Shown: positions 53,108 through 63,792 of the stretch, piece after piece
How the letters are laid out: the number at the start of each line of letters is the position of its first letter
How positions within the stretch are numbered: the stretch's first letter is position 1
NCBI RefSeq assembly: GCF_011764565.1
Contig: NZ_AP022871.1
Coordinates: 4,092,320 to 4,156,319 of the forward strand
Direction of reading: 5' to 3'
DNA length: 64,000 nucleotides
Source: Phytohabitans suffuscus
GTDB lineage: Bacteria > Actinomycetota > Actinomycetes > Mycobacteriales > Micromonosporaceae
The notes under the pieces: generated by a model
The model's database searches: none
Told to the model about the DNA's origin: nothing
Seen by the model: the letters and a program-made list of their open reading frames with translations, nothing else
Made by a program: the position numbers and the translations under genes

Positions 53108-53886
53108 CAGCGTTGCCTGACACGCCGCTCGTCGAGGCGGCCGCGATCTGCCTGGCGGCACTGCTGTTCGCCGCCGCGGTGGCGTTGTTGCGAGGCGGCC
53201 GCCGGCCCCATCCGATGGCGCCGGCGCTGGCGCCGCCCAGCGCCGGCCCGGTATACGAGCCGCCGGCCGCACACCGCGGCGATCCGGGACCGGCGGCCAG
53301 CCTCGCCCACCAGCCGCCGGAGCAGCCGGTCGCAACGGAGCGGGTCGAGCTCGTGGGCGACCTGCGAGCGGGTGAGCTGGCCGTGGCTGTCTCGCTGAAC
53401 GGGGTACGGGGTGACGCGCTCGCACCACCCTTCGGCTGGCGCGGGGCGGGGCAGGCGTCACCGCTGGCCGTGCTGCCGGTCGTCCTGGGCGAGCGGGCCG
53501 GCCTGCGGCTCTTCGCCGACCTCGCCCGCTGCCCGGACGTGCTCACCGTCCTGGGGGCGCGGCCGCACTGCCAGCGGTACGCCCTGCGGCTGGTGCGGCA
53601 GGTGCTCGCCATCGGAGGCCGGGTGACCGTCGTCGGCGACGTATTCGGCGAGCCGCTGCCGGCCGGATGCCACCGGGCCGCGGACGTGTCCGATGTGGAC
53701 CGTTCGGCGGTTCCCGGCATCGTGGTCTGTGGCCGGCTCACCCGGGCGGCCGGCAATGCCGCCCTGGAGCTTCGTGCCTCCGGCGGCCCGGTGCCGGTGC
53801 TGCTCGGCGATGTGCCGGCGTCCCGCTGGTCTGTCTGGCTCAGGGCACAGCGACCGGCGGTGCCAGAGCCCCGCCGGGCCGGCTGA
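53101..53886 (+). CDS. Membrane protein with unrecognised cytoplasmic domain (paralogue of the 57273-59004 C-terminus)
   Basis: A 261-residue protein: one N-terminal transmembrane helix (~9-28, LVEAAAICLAALLFAAAVAL), a positively charged flank (LRGGRRPHP) placing the rest inside the cell, a Pro/Ala-rich linker, and a globular C-terminal domain (~80-255). The domain contains LPVVLGERAGLRLFADLARC, PDVLTVLGARPHCQRYA, RVTVVGDVFGEPLPAGC and PVLLGDVPASRWSVW. The same pattern is found in the membrane protein at 57273-59004, so this is a shared domain that I cannot assign to a known family. GTG 53101 overlaps the transglycosylase stop; TTG 53113 is the alternative. Probably co-translated with that gene. 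Confidence 0.7.
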   Translation: MVAALPDTPLVEAAAICLAALLFAAAVALLRGGRRPHPMAPALAPPSAGPVYEPPAAHRGDPGPAASLAHQPPEQPVATERVELVGDLRAGELAVAVSLNGVRGDALAPPFGWRGAGQASPLAVLPVVLGERAGLRLFADLARCPDVLTVLGARPHCQRYALRLVRQVLAIGGRVTVVGDVFGEPLPAGCHRAADVSDVDRSAVPGIVVCGRLTRAAGNAALELRASGGPVPVLLGDVPASRWSVWLRAQRPAVPEPRRAG

Positions 53887-54004
53887 GGCAGACCTGGGCT
53901 TCGCTCTGGGGCCTTGTGGGACTTACGGCCCACGCGTCCCGGTACCCGCCGTCGTTAGCGTCCCTCGCGAGTCGTTTGTCGACACTGCCGGAGGGATGTA
54001 GGCG

Positions 54005-54550
54005 ATGGTTACCAGCGTTGCCCAGCGGACCGAGTCAGGCACCGAGCTCGAACGGCGGATGGGAGCGGTCGTCCGCGACAACGCCGAGCCGCTTCTCTAC
54101 TTCCTGCTGCGACTGACCCGCGGCCAGCGCGAACTCGCCGAGGACCTGCTGCAGGAGACGATGCTGCGGGCGTGGCGCCGGCTGGACGAGCTGCCGGCCG
54201 ACCAGTCGGCGGTCCGCAGGTGGCTGTTCACCGTGGCCCGGCACCTGACCATCGACTGGGCCCGGTCCCGCATGGCCCGCCCGCCGGAGGTCTACGCCGT
54301 CGACCTCAACTGGGTGCAGTCGACGGACCAGCCCGTCGACGGGCTGGTCGATCGCTTCGCGCTGCGCGACGCCCTGCACCGGCTGACGCCCGAGCACCGC
54401 GCGGTGCTGGTGGAGCTCTACTACGGCGGGGCGTCAGTGGCCGAGGTGGCCGCGCGGACCGGTATCCCGGAGGGGACGGTCCGCTCGCGTGCCTTCTACG
54501 CGTTGCGCGCCGCGCGCGGGTTCCTCGGCGACGACGGGTCCTTCTGGTGA
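54005..54550 (+). CDS. ECF RNA polymerase sigma factor
   Basis: A 181-residue sigma-70-family factor of the extracytoplasmic-function group. Region 2 contains LYFLLRLTRGQRELAEDLLQ and ETMLRAWRRLDELP, with FTVARHLTIDWARSRMARPP ending it. Region 4 contains LTPEHRAVLVELYYGGASVA and a helix-turn-helix GIPEGTVRSRAFYALRAAR. It is closely similar to the factor at 63185-63754, including the unusual RPPEV segment between the regions, so the two are paralogues. No anti-sigma gene is adjacent. ATG 54005 has GGAGGG ~8 bp upstream. Its promoter region carries a 17-bp box also found before the DUF1996 gene. Confidence 0.92.
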   Translation: MVTSVAQRTESGTELERRMGAVVRDNAEPLLYFLLRLTRGQRELAEDLLQETMLRAWRRLDELPADQSAVRRWLFTVARHLTIDWARSRMARPPEVYAVDLNWVQSTDQPVDGLVDRFALRDALHRLTPEHRAVLVELYYGGASVAEVAARTGIPEGTVRSRAFYALRAARGFLGDDGSFW

Positions 54551-54554
54551 CCGC

Positions 54555-55304
54555 TCAGCTGATGGTCACCTTGTCGACGTCGGGTGGTGAGGACGTGTCG
54601 TTGTACAGCGCTATGGCGACGCGACCGGCGGGAATCGCCGCGGTGAAGCGGAAGGTGCGGGGCACGTCCCAACCCGTACCGCTCGTCTCGAACGTCCTGG
54701 GGGCCGCACTGTTGATCGCCACCTTGATTTCCCGGTGGCCGTCGGCCTCGTAGGTGACCGTGACGGTCCGGGTGCCGCCGGTGGGAACGTCCAGGTATAC
54801 GACGACCTTGCCGAGGTAGCGCACGCGGGCGCCGCCGTCGCACGTGGCGCACGCGGTGACCCGGGCGCCGCCGGCGATGGTGTTGTCCGGGTGCTCGGCC
54901 TGGACGCTGATCGGAGTGAACCGCGCCGGCGCGGCGGAGGTCCGCGGCGCCGGGGCCGTCGCCGTCGGTCCCGGGGTGCTCGCCGGTGCGGGGCGGCTCG
55001 ACCCGGTCGCCGGTGCCCGCGGTGACGGCGTCACCAGACTGTGCGGGGTCGTCGGTGCGGCGGTCGGAGTGGGCACGCCGGTCGGCGTGGCCGTCACCGC
55101 CGCGGACGCCGACGGATGCGGCGAGGCATGCGACACCGCCGGCTCTGGACTGCGCTGCGCCGCGGCGGTCTCGCCGGCTGGCCGCTCGAACCGCACAGCA
55201 CCCACGAGCACGACGGCGCCGAGCGACGCCAGCGCCGCGGCACCCGCCAACCGCCATGGCCCGGGCCGGGTCCGACCCGGGCGTCCTCCGTCCGAAGGCT
55301 GCAT
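54555..55304 (-). CDS. Membrane-anchored or secreted protein with CBM6/CBM35-like domain
   Basis: A 249-residue protein with an N-terminal helix (~18-40, WRLAGAAALASLGAVVLVGA), a long Ala/Pro/Thr/Ser linker (~50-130) typical of surface proteins, and a ~120-residue beta-sandwich C-terminus. VQAEHPDNTIAGGARVTACA, CDGGARVRYLGKVVVYLDVP and ALYNDTSSPPDVDKVTIS match the pattern of carbohydrate-binding modules of family 6/35. It probably binds a glycan at the cell surface. Its stop is 4 bp from the sigma-factor stop (convergent). It is divergent from the thaumatin-fusion gene, with no TGAACC-N16-CGT motif of its own. Confidence 0.75.
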   Translation of the reverse strand: MQPSDGGRPGRTRPGPWRLAGAAALASLGAVVLVGAVRFERPAGETAAAQRSPEPAVSHASPHPSASAAVTATPTGVPTPTAAPTTPHSLVTPSPRAPATGSSRPAPASTPGPTATAPAPRTSAAPARFTPISVQAEHPDNTIAGGARVTACATCDGGARVRYLGKVVVYLDVPTGGTRTVTVTYEADGHREIKVAINSAAPRTFETSGTGWDVPRTFRFTAAIPAGRVAIALYNDTSSPPDVDKVTIS

Positions 55305-55400
55305 CGCCCAGACAGTAGAGCGCGCGTCGTCGCCGGTCCTGAGGCGAAAGGCCCAGCCGAGGGCCCAGTGCGCGTGGACCGAATACGGCCGGCGTGCGGT

Positions 55401-55428
55401 GAACCGCGATCATCCCGGAACCGTCGTG
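55401..55428 (+). promoter_or_regulatory. SigL-type promoter motif for the thaumatin-lectin-CAP gene
   Basis: TGAACC (55400-55405), 16-bp spacer, CGTCGTG (55422-55428), ~50 bp before ATG 55478. Same architecture as the site at 51308-51335. Confidence 0.65.
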
Positions 55429-55477
55429 CGGGAGCGCGAGAGCGTGACCTTTCCCACCGTTCCCGCAGGAGGGCCAG

Positions 55478-57198
55478 ATGACTGGAAACCCTTGGTCGAC
55501 CCGGACTCGAGAGACTCGTCCAAACAGGACGATGGTGGTGCTGGCCGTCGTGCTGCTCGCGCTCGGCCTGGCCGTGTTCACGTCGACGATGTCGGCCGCG
55601 GTCTCTGGCGAACGCGTGACGTTCGTCAACCTGACCGGCGAGACGATCTGGATCGGCTCGGGCGTCAACGCCGACGGCTCGCGACCAGTCGGCGACCTTC
55701 CCAAGCTGGAGCCGGGGAGATCCGACACCGTCGTCATCCCGGACGGTGAGGAGCCGGCGCACTGGCGCGGGAGGTTCTTCGCCCGGCAGCGCTGCGGCGG
55801 GGAGTCCGGTAGCACGTTCCGCTGCCTCGTCGGCGACTGCGGTGTCTACGAGGACCGCTGTGAAAGGACCGCGGAGCCGGTGAGCCTGGCCGAGTTCAAC
55901 TTCGACCAGAAAGACCAGAACGCGCCCTGGTACAACGTCAGCTATGTCGACGCGGTGTCGTTGGCGATCACGATCGAGGCTCCTGGCTCCTCGCAGCCGG
56001 TCGTGTCGGGCAGCTGCGCGCGGTGGGACTGCTCCGGCGGGCAGCTGCTCGCCGCCTGTCCCGAGGAGTACGCCGTCCACGATCCACAGCGTGGCGATCG
56101 AGTCAACTGCGTCAATCCCAATCGGGACGGGCAGACTGGCTATACCGCGGCGATCCGTGCCTTCGGCGCGCGGGCGTACGCGTGGTCCGGTCACGACCGG
56201 GTCACCGGTAACGAGACGGTGTTCAACTGTGCCGGGTGCGCGGACTTCGTGGTCACCTTCCGCAGCTCAGGAAGCGCGCAGCACCCGCCAGGCCCGCCGC
56301 AGCCGGTGCCGACCAAGCCGAACACGGTCCGGGTGCCTGACCCCGAGCAAGGTTCCACATTCGATCTGCGTGGACTCGCGGGCAAGTGCGTCGACGTACC
56401 GAATGGTGTATCCGCAGACGGCGCGCAGCTGCGGCTGTCGGACTGCCACGGCGGACCCGGGCAGCTCTTCTCATGGGGGCCGAACGGCTCGCTGGTGGCG
56501 CTCGGAAAGTGCATGGACGTCGCCTGGGCGTCGCGGGACGACGGGGCCAAGGTGCAGCTCGCACACTGCAACGGAGGACCGGCGCAGGTCTGGGTCGCGG
56601 AGGGACCCGCGCTGCGTAACCCCACTCGAACAAATGCCTCGACGTTCGCGAGGCGAATACCGCCAACGGCACACCGTTGCAGATCTGGAAATGCAACCCC
56701 GGCCAGGCCAACCAGTCCTGGCGCCACACCGGTCGCCAGGTAGCCAGCTCCAAGCCGAAGCCCGCCCCGACGAAGCCGGCCACCGACCCGGCGACCAACG
56801 ACGACAGCTCTCTATCGGCCTACGAGAACGAGGTGGTCGCGCTCACCAACCAGGAGCGGAGGGCGAATGGCTGTGCGCCGGTCGAGGTCAACGCCGCGCT
56901 CGCGAGGGCGGCCCGGCTGCACAGCGAGGACCAGGCCAGACACGGCAAGATGTCGCACACCGGCAGCGACGGCAGCACCCCGTGGCAACGCGCCGGGCGG
57001 TCCGGATACCACGACGCGAGAAGCGAGAACGTGGCCATGGGCTACCAGACCCCCGCCGCTGTCGTGAACGCCTGGATGAACAGCGACGGTCACAGGAAGA
57101 ACATTCTCAACTGCACGGTGACGGCGATTGGCGTCGGGCTGGCGCGTGCGGGCGATGGCACGCCGTACTGGACGCAAATGTTTGGTTCGAAGGTCTGA
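55478..57198 (+). CDS. Secreted thaumatin-like + R-type lectin + CAP/SCP fusion protein (frameshifted)
   Basis: After a signal anchor (~19-40, MVVLAVVLLALGLAVFTSTM) comes a thaumatin-like domain (~45-270): VTFVNLTGETIWIGSGVN, AHWRGRFFARQRC, PWYNVSYVDAVSLAITIEA, CPEEYAVHD, and FGARAYAWSGHDRVTG before FNCAGCADFVVTF. An R-type lectin repeat region (~295-420) follows (GLAGKCVDVPNG, LSDCHGGPGQLFSW). The frame breaks at CCCC 56620-56623; one added base gives PHSNKCLDVREANTANGTPL and the last lectin repeat. A CAP/SCP domain (~445-573) ends the protein: LTNQERRANGCAPVEVNAAL, KMSHTGSDGSTPWQRAG, SENVAMGY and DGHRKNILN. It should be a Cys-rich extracellular protein. ATG 55478 has GGAGGG 5 bp upstream. 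Confidence 0.85.
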
Positions 57199-57221
57199 CC
57201 GGTCTGTGGCGCGGGCGATTT

Positions 57222-57246
57222 GAACCTCCTGAACGGCCGTCCGTAG
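57222..57246 (+). promoter_or_regulatory. SigL-type promoter motif for the LysM-like membrane protein
   Basis: TGAACC (57221-57226), 15-bp spacer, CGTAG (57242-57246), ~27 bp before ATG 57273, in the short gap after the thaumatin-fusion gene. One bp shorter spacer than the other sites. Confidence 0.55.
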
Positions 57247-57272
57247 TAGGGGGCGGAGACGGGAGGAGACGG

Positions 57273-58982
57273 ATGGAGCGCGGTGGTGAGGTCAGGTTGC
57301 TGAGGTGGTGGGCGGCGCTGCTGCTGGCGGTTCTGTCGGTGCCGCTCATCCCGGCGGCTCCGGCGGCCGCCGAGGCACCCGCCGAGACCGGCAAGTACTA
57401 CATCGTCGGGTCGCCGGTCGACGGCCAGCGGGAGTACCTGTACAGCATCGCCGTACGCACCCTGGGAAACGGCAACCGGTTCCGCGAGATCATCGAGCTC
57501 AACCGGGGCGGAAGCAGCCCGACGGTGCGACCTTCACCGACGGCGTCGAGCTGGCGCCCGGCTGGATTCTCGTGCTGCCGCGCGACGCCCACGGTCCGGG
57601 CACCCGCACCGGTGCGCTGCCGGCTGTCGGTCGGCAGTCTCCGCGGCCACAGCCGAGCGCCACGACGCCGCGACCTTCGCCGAGCCCAACGACGCCGCGA
57701 CCTTCGCCGAGCCCTACGGTGACGCGACAGGCCCCGCCCAGTACCGCCGCCGCCTCAGGTCCAGCGGCCGATACGGTGGCCGCCGGACCGCCGCCGGCCG
57801 CGGAGCCGCCTCCGCTGGTCGACGTTGGCCGCGTACTGGTCTGGGGCGGGGGTGGCGTGCTCGCGGTGCTGCTCGGCTTCATCCTCTTCCTGGGGGTGCG
57901 CCGGGGCGCGTTCCGGATGCGTCCGGTAGACCTCGACGACGGTCCGTGGCCGCCGCGACGCCACCACACACCGACACCGGCCGAGCGTGGCGCGCACCCC
58001 GTCGCGGCCGGGCCGCCGATCCCGCCGTCCAGCCCCGCGCCCTTCGGGGCCGCGCCGTCCGGCCCCGCGCCGTTTGGGGTCGCGCCGGTTCCACCGCCCG
58101 CCGGTGAGCCGTTGATATCCGAGCCGTTGATGTCCGAACCGTTGCTGGACGACCGGGGGCTCGTCGAGCACCGGCTGGCCGTGAACGGGCTGGCGGAGCC
58201 CATGATGGTGGAGCAGCGGCTGGCGGATCTGCGGACCGCGGAGCTGACCCAGCTACACATGGCCAGCCCGCCGACGGAGCCTCCGGTCTCCGCGCCGCCC
58301 GCGCCGCACTGGCCTCCCCTGCCCGCCACGAGGTCGACGCCCGCCCCTTCGCGACGCCCGCCCCCTTCGCGACGCCCGCCCCTTCGCGACGCCCGTGTCG
58401 GAGCCGGACGGCGCCGTGCACAACGGTGTGTCCTGGGACGCGCCGGCCCTGCCCGCCCGCACTGCCGGGGGACGACGACGTGCCCTACGTACGGGCCGAC
58501 GTGACCAGCGAGGTCGGTCCGATCCTGGTGCGCCTGGCCGGGACCGCGACCGGCCCGACGACGCCGCCCTACGCCTGGCTCGCCGAGACCGAGCCGGCGC
58601 CCTCGGCGACCGTGCCGCTGGTCCTGGGAAGCAAGGGACCGTGGCGGCTCCACGTCGACCTCAGCCGTACGCCGGACGTCTTCACCCTGGTCGGAGCCGA
58701 GGAGGACTGCCGGCGGCTGGCCGCGACGTACGCCCGGCAGTTGTCCGCCGGCGGAGTCGACGTCGCCGTCGTCGGTGACGCGCTCGGTGCCGGCATCGTC
58801 GACGGCTGCCGGAGGCTGGAGTCATTTCCGGAGCCGGACGACCTCCCCGCGGACCCGTGCGTCATCATCAGCGCGGGCCTGCCGGAGGGCACCGGCGCGG
58901 AGGTGCGCGGGCTCGTGACGGCCACCCGCGGTCGCTGTGTCCCGATGCTCATCGGGCAGGTCGCGGACGGCCGGTGGTCGGC

Positions 58983-59004
<22 letters not shown>
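57273..59004 (+). CDS. LysM-like membrane protein with unrecognised cytoplasmic domain (several frame breaks)
   Basis: ATG 57273 (GGGAGGAG upstream) gives a signal peptide (ALLLAVLSVPLIPAAPAAAE) and a LysM-like domain (YYIVGSPVDGQREYLYSIAV, NRFREIIELN). The frame breaks at GGGG 57505-57508 and continues GRKQPDGATF, LAPGWILVLPRDA, a Pro/Thr linker, a transmembrane helix (VLVWGGGGVLAVLLGFILFL) with a basic inner flank, and a long Pro-rich cytoplasmic stretch. In 58337-58395 three TPAPFA-coding units show 4, 5 and 4 C, implying two more lost bases; an opposite shift is needed near 58467-58471. The C-terminal domain (VPLVLGSKGPWRLHVDLSRT, VAVVGDALGAG, ADGRWSAQV) is paralogous to that of 53101-53886. 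Function unknown. Confidence 0.72.
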
Positions 59005-61181
<2,177 letters not shown>

Positions 61182-61271
61182 CGTCCGCTCCGGGCCGACA
61201 CTCACCGGTGTGCACGGCACAGCCGCCGGGACCGGCGACCCGTCATCACCTGTCTCGTGCCTGTTCGACCT

Positions 61272-61299
61272 CATGACGGATGTCACCGGACGTCGGTTC
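61272..61299 (-). promoter_or_regulatory. SigL-type promoter motif for the proline-rich protein
   Basis: On the minus strand: TGAACC (61300-61295), 16-bp spacer, CGTCATG (61278-61272), ~90 bp before GTG 61181. Its position argues against the start codon at 61286. Confidence 0.6.
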
Positions 61300-61410
61300 A
61301 GATCAAGTTGAAAGTTGGTCCGGATTGGATTGAACGGACCCAGCCTCGATCCGGTGTAATGGGTGACCGCTGGCGGATCGGCCGCGGCTCACGGAAAGGG
61401 GGAGACAGCG

Positions 61411-62889
61411 GTGTTGGCGACACGCTCGACCTATGGACGCCTGCTCGCGGCCGTGGCGATCGTCTGGTGCCTGGTCGCGGCGACCGCTGGGCCGGTGGCG
61501 GCGGCTCAGAAGGCTCCACAGGATCCGCAGGCCTACGTCAAGTACTACGTCGTCGCCACGGAGTACCAGGGACAGCCGGAGAACCTCACCGAGATCGCGG
61601 CCCGGCTGCTCGGCAGCGGCGAGCGATCCGCGGAGATCTACAACCTGAACGCCGGACGGGTACAACCGGACGGGGCGAGCCTGGCCGACCCGGCCAAGCT
61701 CAATCCCGGCTGGTACCTGGTGCTGCCGTGGGACGCGGTCGGCGAAGGGGTGAAGTACGGCCAGATCCCGACCAGACAGACGCCGGGCAGGCCCACGGCT
61801 CCCGCGCCCAGGGCCACCGGTTCGGCGCCTTCCTCCAGCAGCCCCACCCCGTCGCCGACCAGTAGCCGCCGGAGCGGCGGCGCCGGCTGTACCGCGACCG
61901 CCGCGTCGAGCGGCCGCTCGGACTGGGCGCAGCTGCGGCTGGCGGCCGAGGGCGCCTGGGACCTGAGCCGAGGCAACGGTGTCGTCGTAGCCGTCGTCGA
62001 CTCCGGTGTGGACGGCATGCTCGAGCAGCTCAGCGGCCGGGTCGCCGTTGGCGCGGACGTCACCGTCGGGTCAGGACGCGGAGACGTCGACTGCCTGGGG
62101 ACCGGCACCGCGATGGCGAGCATCATCGCGGCCAACGCGAGCACCAGCAAGACCCCCGTCGGTATCGCGCCGGACGCCACCATCCTGCCCGTCCGGATGG
62201 TCGACCAGTCGGCGAACGGCCGGCCCATGGACGCGGCGAACGCCATCGAGGTGGCGGTGAGCGCGGGCGCGTCCGTCGTCGCCCTGGGGACGCACGTCGA
62301 CCTGGCCGCCCCCGCTGTCGTCACCTCGCTCACCACCGCGCTCAACCACGACGTGCTCGTGGTGGCCGCCGCGCCGACCAGACCGCTCACCCTCCCGACG
62401 CCCACCGAACCCGCCGCCACCGGTGCGTTGCTGCTGGCGGGTGGGGTCGGCGCCGACAACGAACTGGTCGAGAACTACCAGCCCAACATGGTGGAGGTGG
62501 TCGCACCGGCGGCGGAGGTGGCGAGCATCGGGCCGGGGGACGCCGGCGCGCTGAGCTACACGGGCACGAGGTTCGCGGTGGCTTTCGCCGCCGGCCAGGC
62601 GGCGCTCGTCCGGGCGGCGTATCCGGAGCTGACGGCCGTCCAGGTCGAGCAGCGGATCCAGCAGACCGCCGACATGCTCGGTACCGGTACGCCCGACAAC
62701 CGCTACGGCTTCGGCATGATCAATCCGGCTGCCTCGGTGGCCGAGTCCGCCGGCGGCGGGAAACCGACCGCGAACTCCCAGAACGGCGGGCGCGGTGGCG
62801 CGGCCCTGCCGGTCTTCCTCGGTATCGCGCTGATCGCCGGGGGCGCCGTCGTCGTCCTGCTGCGGTTCCGCCGCCGAGCCCGCGAATAA
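61411..62889 (+). CDS. Subtilisin-like (S8/mycosin-type) pseudoprotease with LysM-like domain and C-terminal membrane anchor
   Basis: A 492-residue protein: signal peptide (~1-32), LysM-like domain (~42-120: YVKYYVVATEYQGQPENLTE, AEIYNLNAGRVQPDGA, LNPGWYLVLPWDA), Pro/Ser linker, S8-fold domain (~170-450), and a C-terminal helix (ALPVFLGIALIAGGAVVVLL) followed by RFRRRARE, the topology of T7SS mycosins. Asp197 is kept (VVAVVDSGVDG). The GHGT motif reads GTGT with Thr231 in place of the catalytic His. GTS near the nucleophile reads GTR (YTGTRFAVAFAAG) with Arg387. The oxyanion Asn motif AAGN is replaced by AAPT. It is therefore most likely catalytically dead. GTG 61411 has GGGGGAG 6 bp upstream. 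No break in frame. Confidence 0.85.
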   Translation: MLATRSTYGRLLAAVAIVWCLVAATAGPVAAAQKAPQDPQAYVKYYVVATEYQGQPENLTEIAARLLGSGERSAEIYNLNAGRVQPDGASLADPAKLNPGWYLVLPWDAVGEGVKYGQIPTRQTPGRPTAPAPRATGSAPSSSSPTPSPTSSRRSGGAGCTATAASSGRSDWAQLRLAAEGAWDLSRGNGVVVAVVDSGVDGMLEQLSGRVAVGADVTVGSGRGDVDCLGTGTAMASIIAANASTSKTPVGIAPDATILPVRMVDQSANGRPMDAANAIEVAVSAGASVVALGTHVDLAAPAVVTSLTTALNHDVLVVAAAPTRPLTLPTPTEPAATGALLLAGGVGADNELVENYQPNMVEVVAPAAEVASIGPGDAGALSYTGTRFAVAFAAGQAALVRAAYPELTAVQVEQRIQQTADMLGTGTPDNRYGFGMINPAASVAESAGGGKPTANSQNGGRGGAALPVFLGIALIAGGAVVVLLRFRRRARE

Positions 62890-62897
62890 GTCGGGCT

Positions 62898-62924
62898 GAA
62901 CCGGCAGGGGACCGCAACCGTAAG
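62898..62924 (+). promoter_or_regulatory. SigL-type promoter motif upstream of the second sigma factor
   Basis: TGAACC (62897-62902), 16-bp spacer, CGTAAG (62919-62924). It precedes the sigma-factor start (63185) by ~260 bp, leaving a long leader in which I see no gene; a TATCCT at ~63096 could be a second promoter. Suggests autoregulation. Confidence 0.6.
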
Positions 62925-63184
62925 AGGGCTGTCCGCGGCGGTAAGGCATCTCACGTGCCGTCCGCCGCGGCGTGCTTGACGACGGAGGTGGAGCCCTGCC
63001 GACCAGCCACGATCTACCCGAGACAGGGTTCGCCGCTGTGGAGCACGGATCGCTTGTCCACCCGGCCGGCGCACTGCGCTGGCCGGTGCCTACGGCTATC
63101 CTCGCGGGGAACGATCGTCGTGTCGCCCCTGCGTGGCGAGGGCGCGGCCGTGAAATGGCGATCCGTCCGTCAGGGAGGCGGTCA

Positions 63185-63754
63185 GTGTCGGCGCTGCCCA
63201 ACGAGGCTGTCGAACCGTCGGCCCCGGACGGGCCCGAGGTCGAGGCGGTCGCCGCCGAGGCGTTCATGCGGCAGATGGTCGAGGAGTACCGCCGGCCCCT
63301 GCACCGCTTCCTGACCCGCCTGCTCCTGGGGCAGGCGGATCTCGCGGAGGACCTGGTCCAGGAGACCTTCCTGCGCGCATGGCGAAACGCCGAGGCGCTC
63401 GCGGCCGACCCGCCGAAGGTCGCACCCTGGCTGTACACGGTCGCCCGGCGGGTGGCGATCGACGCGATGCGGGCGCGGCAGGCCCGGCCACCCGAGGTCA
63501 GCCTGCCGGACCTCAACCGGGTGCCCGATGCCGACGACGAGATGGACCGTGTGGTCAGCGTCCACGCGGTGCGGCTCGCGCTGGGAAAGATCAGTCCGGA
63601 GCACCGTGACGTGCTCGTCGAGATGTACTACCGGGGGGCGTCGGTCGCGGAGGCGGCGGCGCGGTTGGGGATTCCGGAGGGTACGGTGAAGTCAAGAGCC
63701 TACTACGCGGTACGCGCACTGCACGCCGTGATCGGTTCGACCGAGTCGCCCTGA
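63185..63754 (+). CDS. ECF RNA polymerase sigma factor, SigL-like
   Basis: A 189-residue ECF sigma factor. Region 2: YRRPLHRFLTRLLLGQADLA, EDLVQETFLRAWRNAEAL and YTVARRVAIDAMRARQA; region 4: ISPEHRDVLVEMYYRGASVA and RLGIPEGTVKSRAYYAVRAL. It is paralogous to the factor at 54005-54550. GTG 63185 has GGGAGG ~6 bp upstream; the frame is open further upstream to 62972 without conservation. A zf-HC2 anti-sigma gene follows 38 bp downstream, the arrangement of SigL-RslA pairs. A TGAACC-N16-CGT motif upstream makes it the best candidate to read the five similar promoters in this region. Confidence 0.92.
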   Translation: MSALPNEAVEPSAPDGPEVEAVAAEAFMRQMVEEYRRPLHRFLTRLLLGQADLAEDLVQETFLRAWRNAEALAADPPKVAPWLYTVARRVAIDAMRARQARPPEVSLPDLNRVPDADDEMDRVVSVHAVRLALGKISPEHRDVLVEMYYRGASVAEAAARLGIPEGTVKSRAYYAVRALHAVIGSTESP

Positions 63755-63792
63755 TCCGGGACTCTTACACCACCCGTTGAGGAGAGGGCTGG

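Noticed and set aside
61182..61286. Start of the Pro-rich protein at 61286
   Set aside because: These codons overlap a promoter motif on the same strand and lack a ribosome site.
61287..61410. A sixth SigL-type promoter before the S8 pseudoprotease (TGAACG at ~61333)
   Set aside because: The hexamer ends in G and no CGT lies at 15-17 bp. A TTGAAC/TGTAAT pair with long spacing is possible, but too weak to list.
61411..62889. Assignment of the 51-64 kb region as a type VII secretion locus
   Set aside because: The mycosin-like topology is suggestive, but no WXG100 proteins, EccC ATPase, EccB or EccD genes are present in the window.
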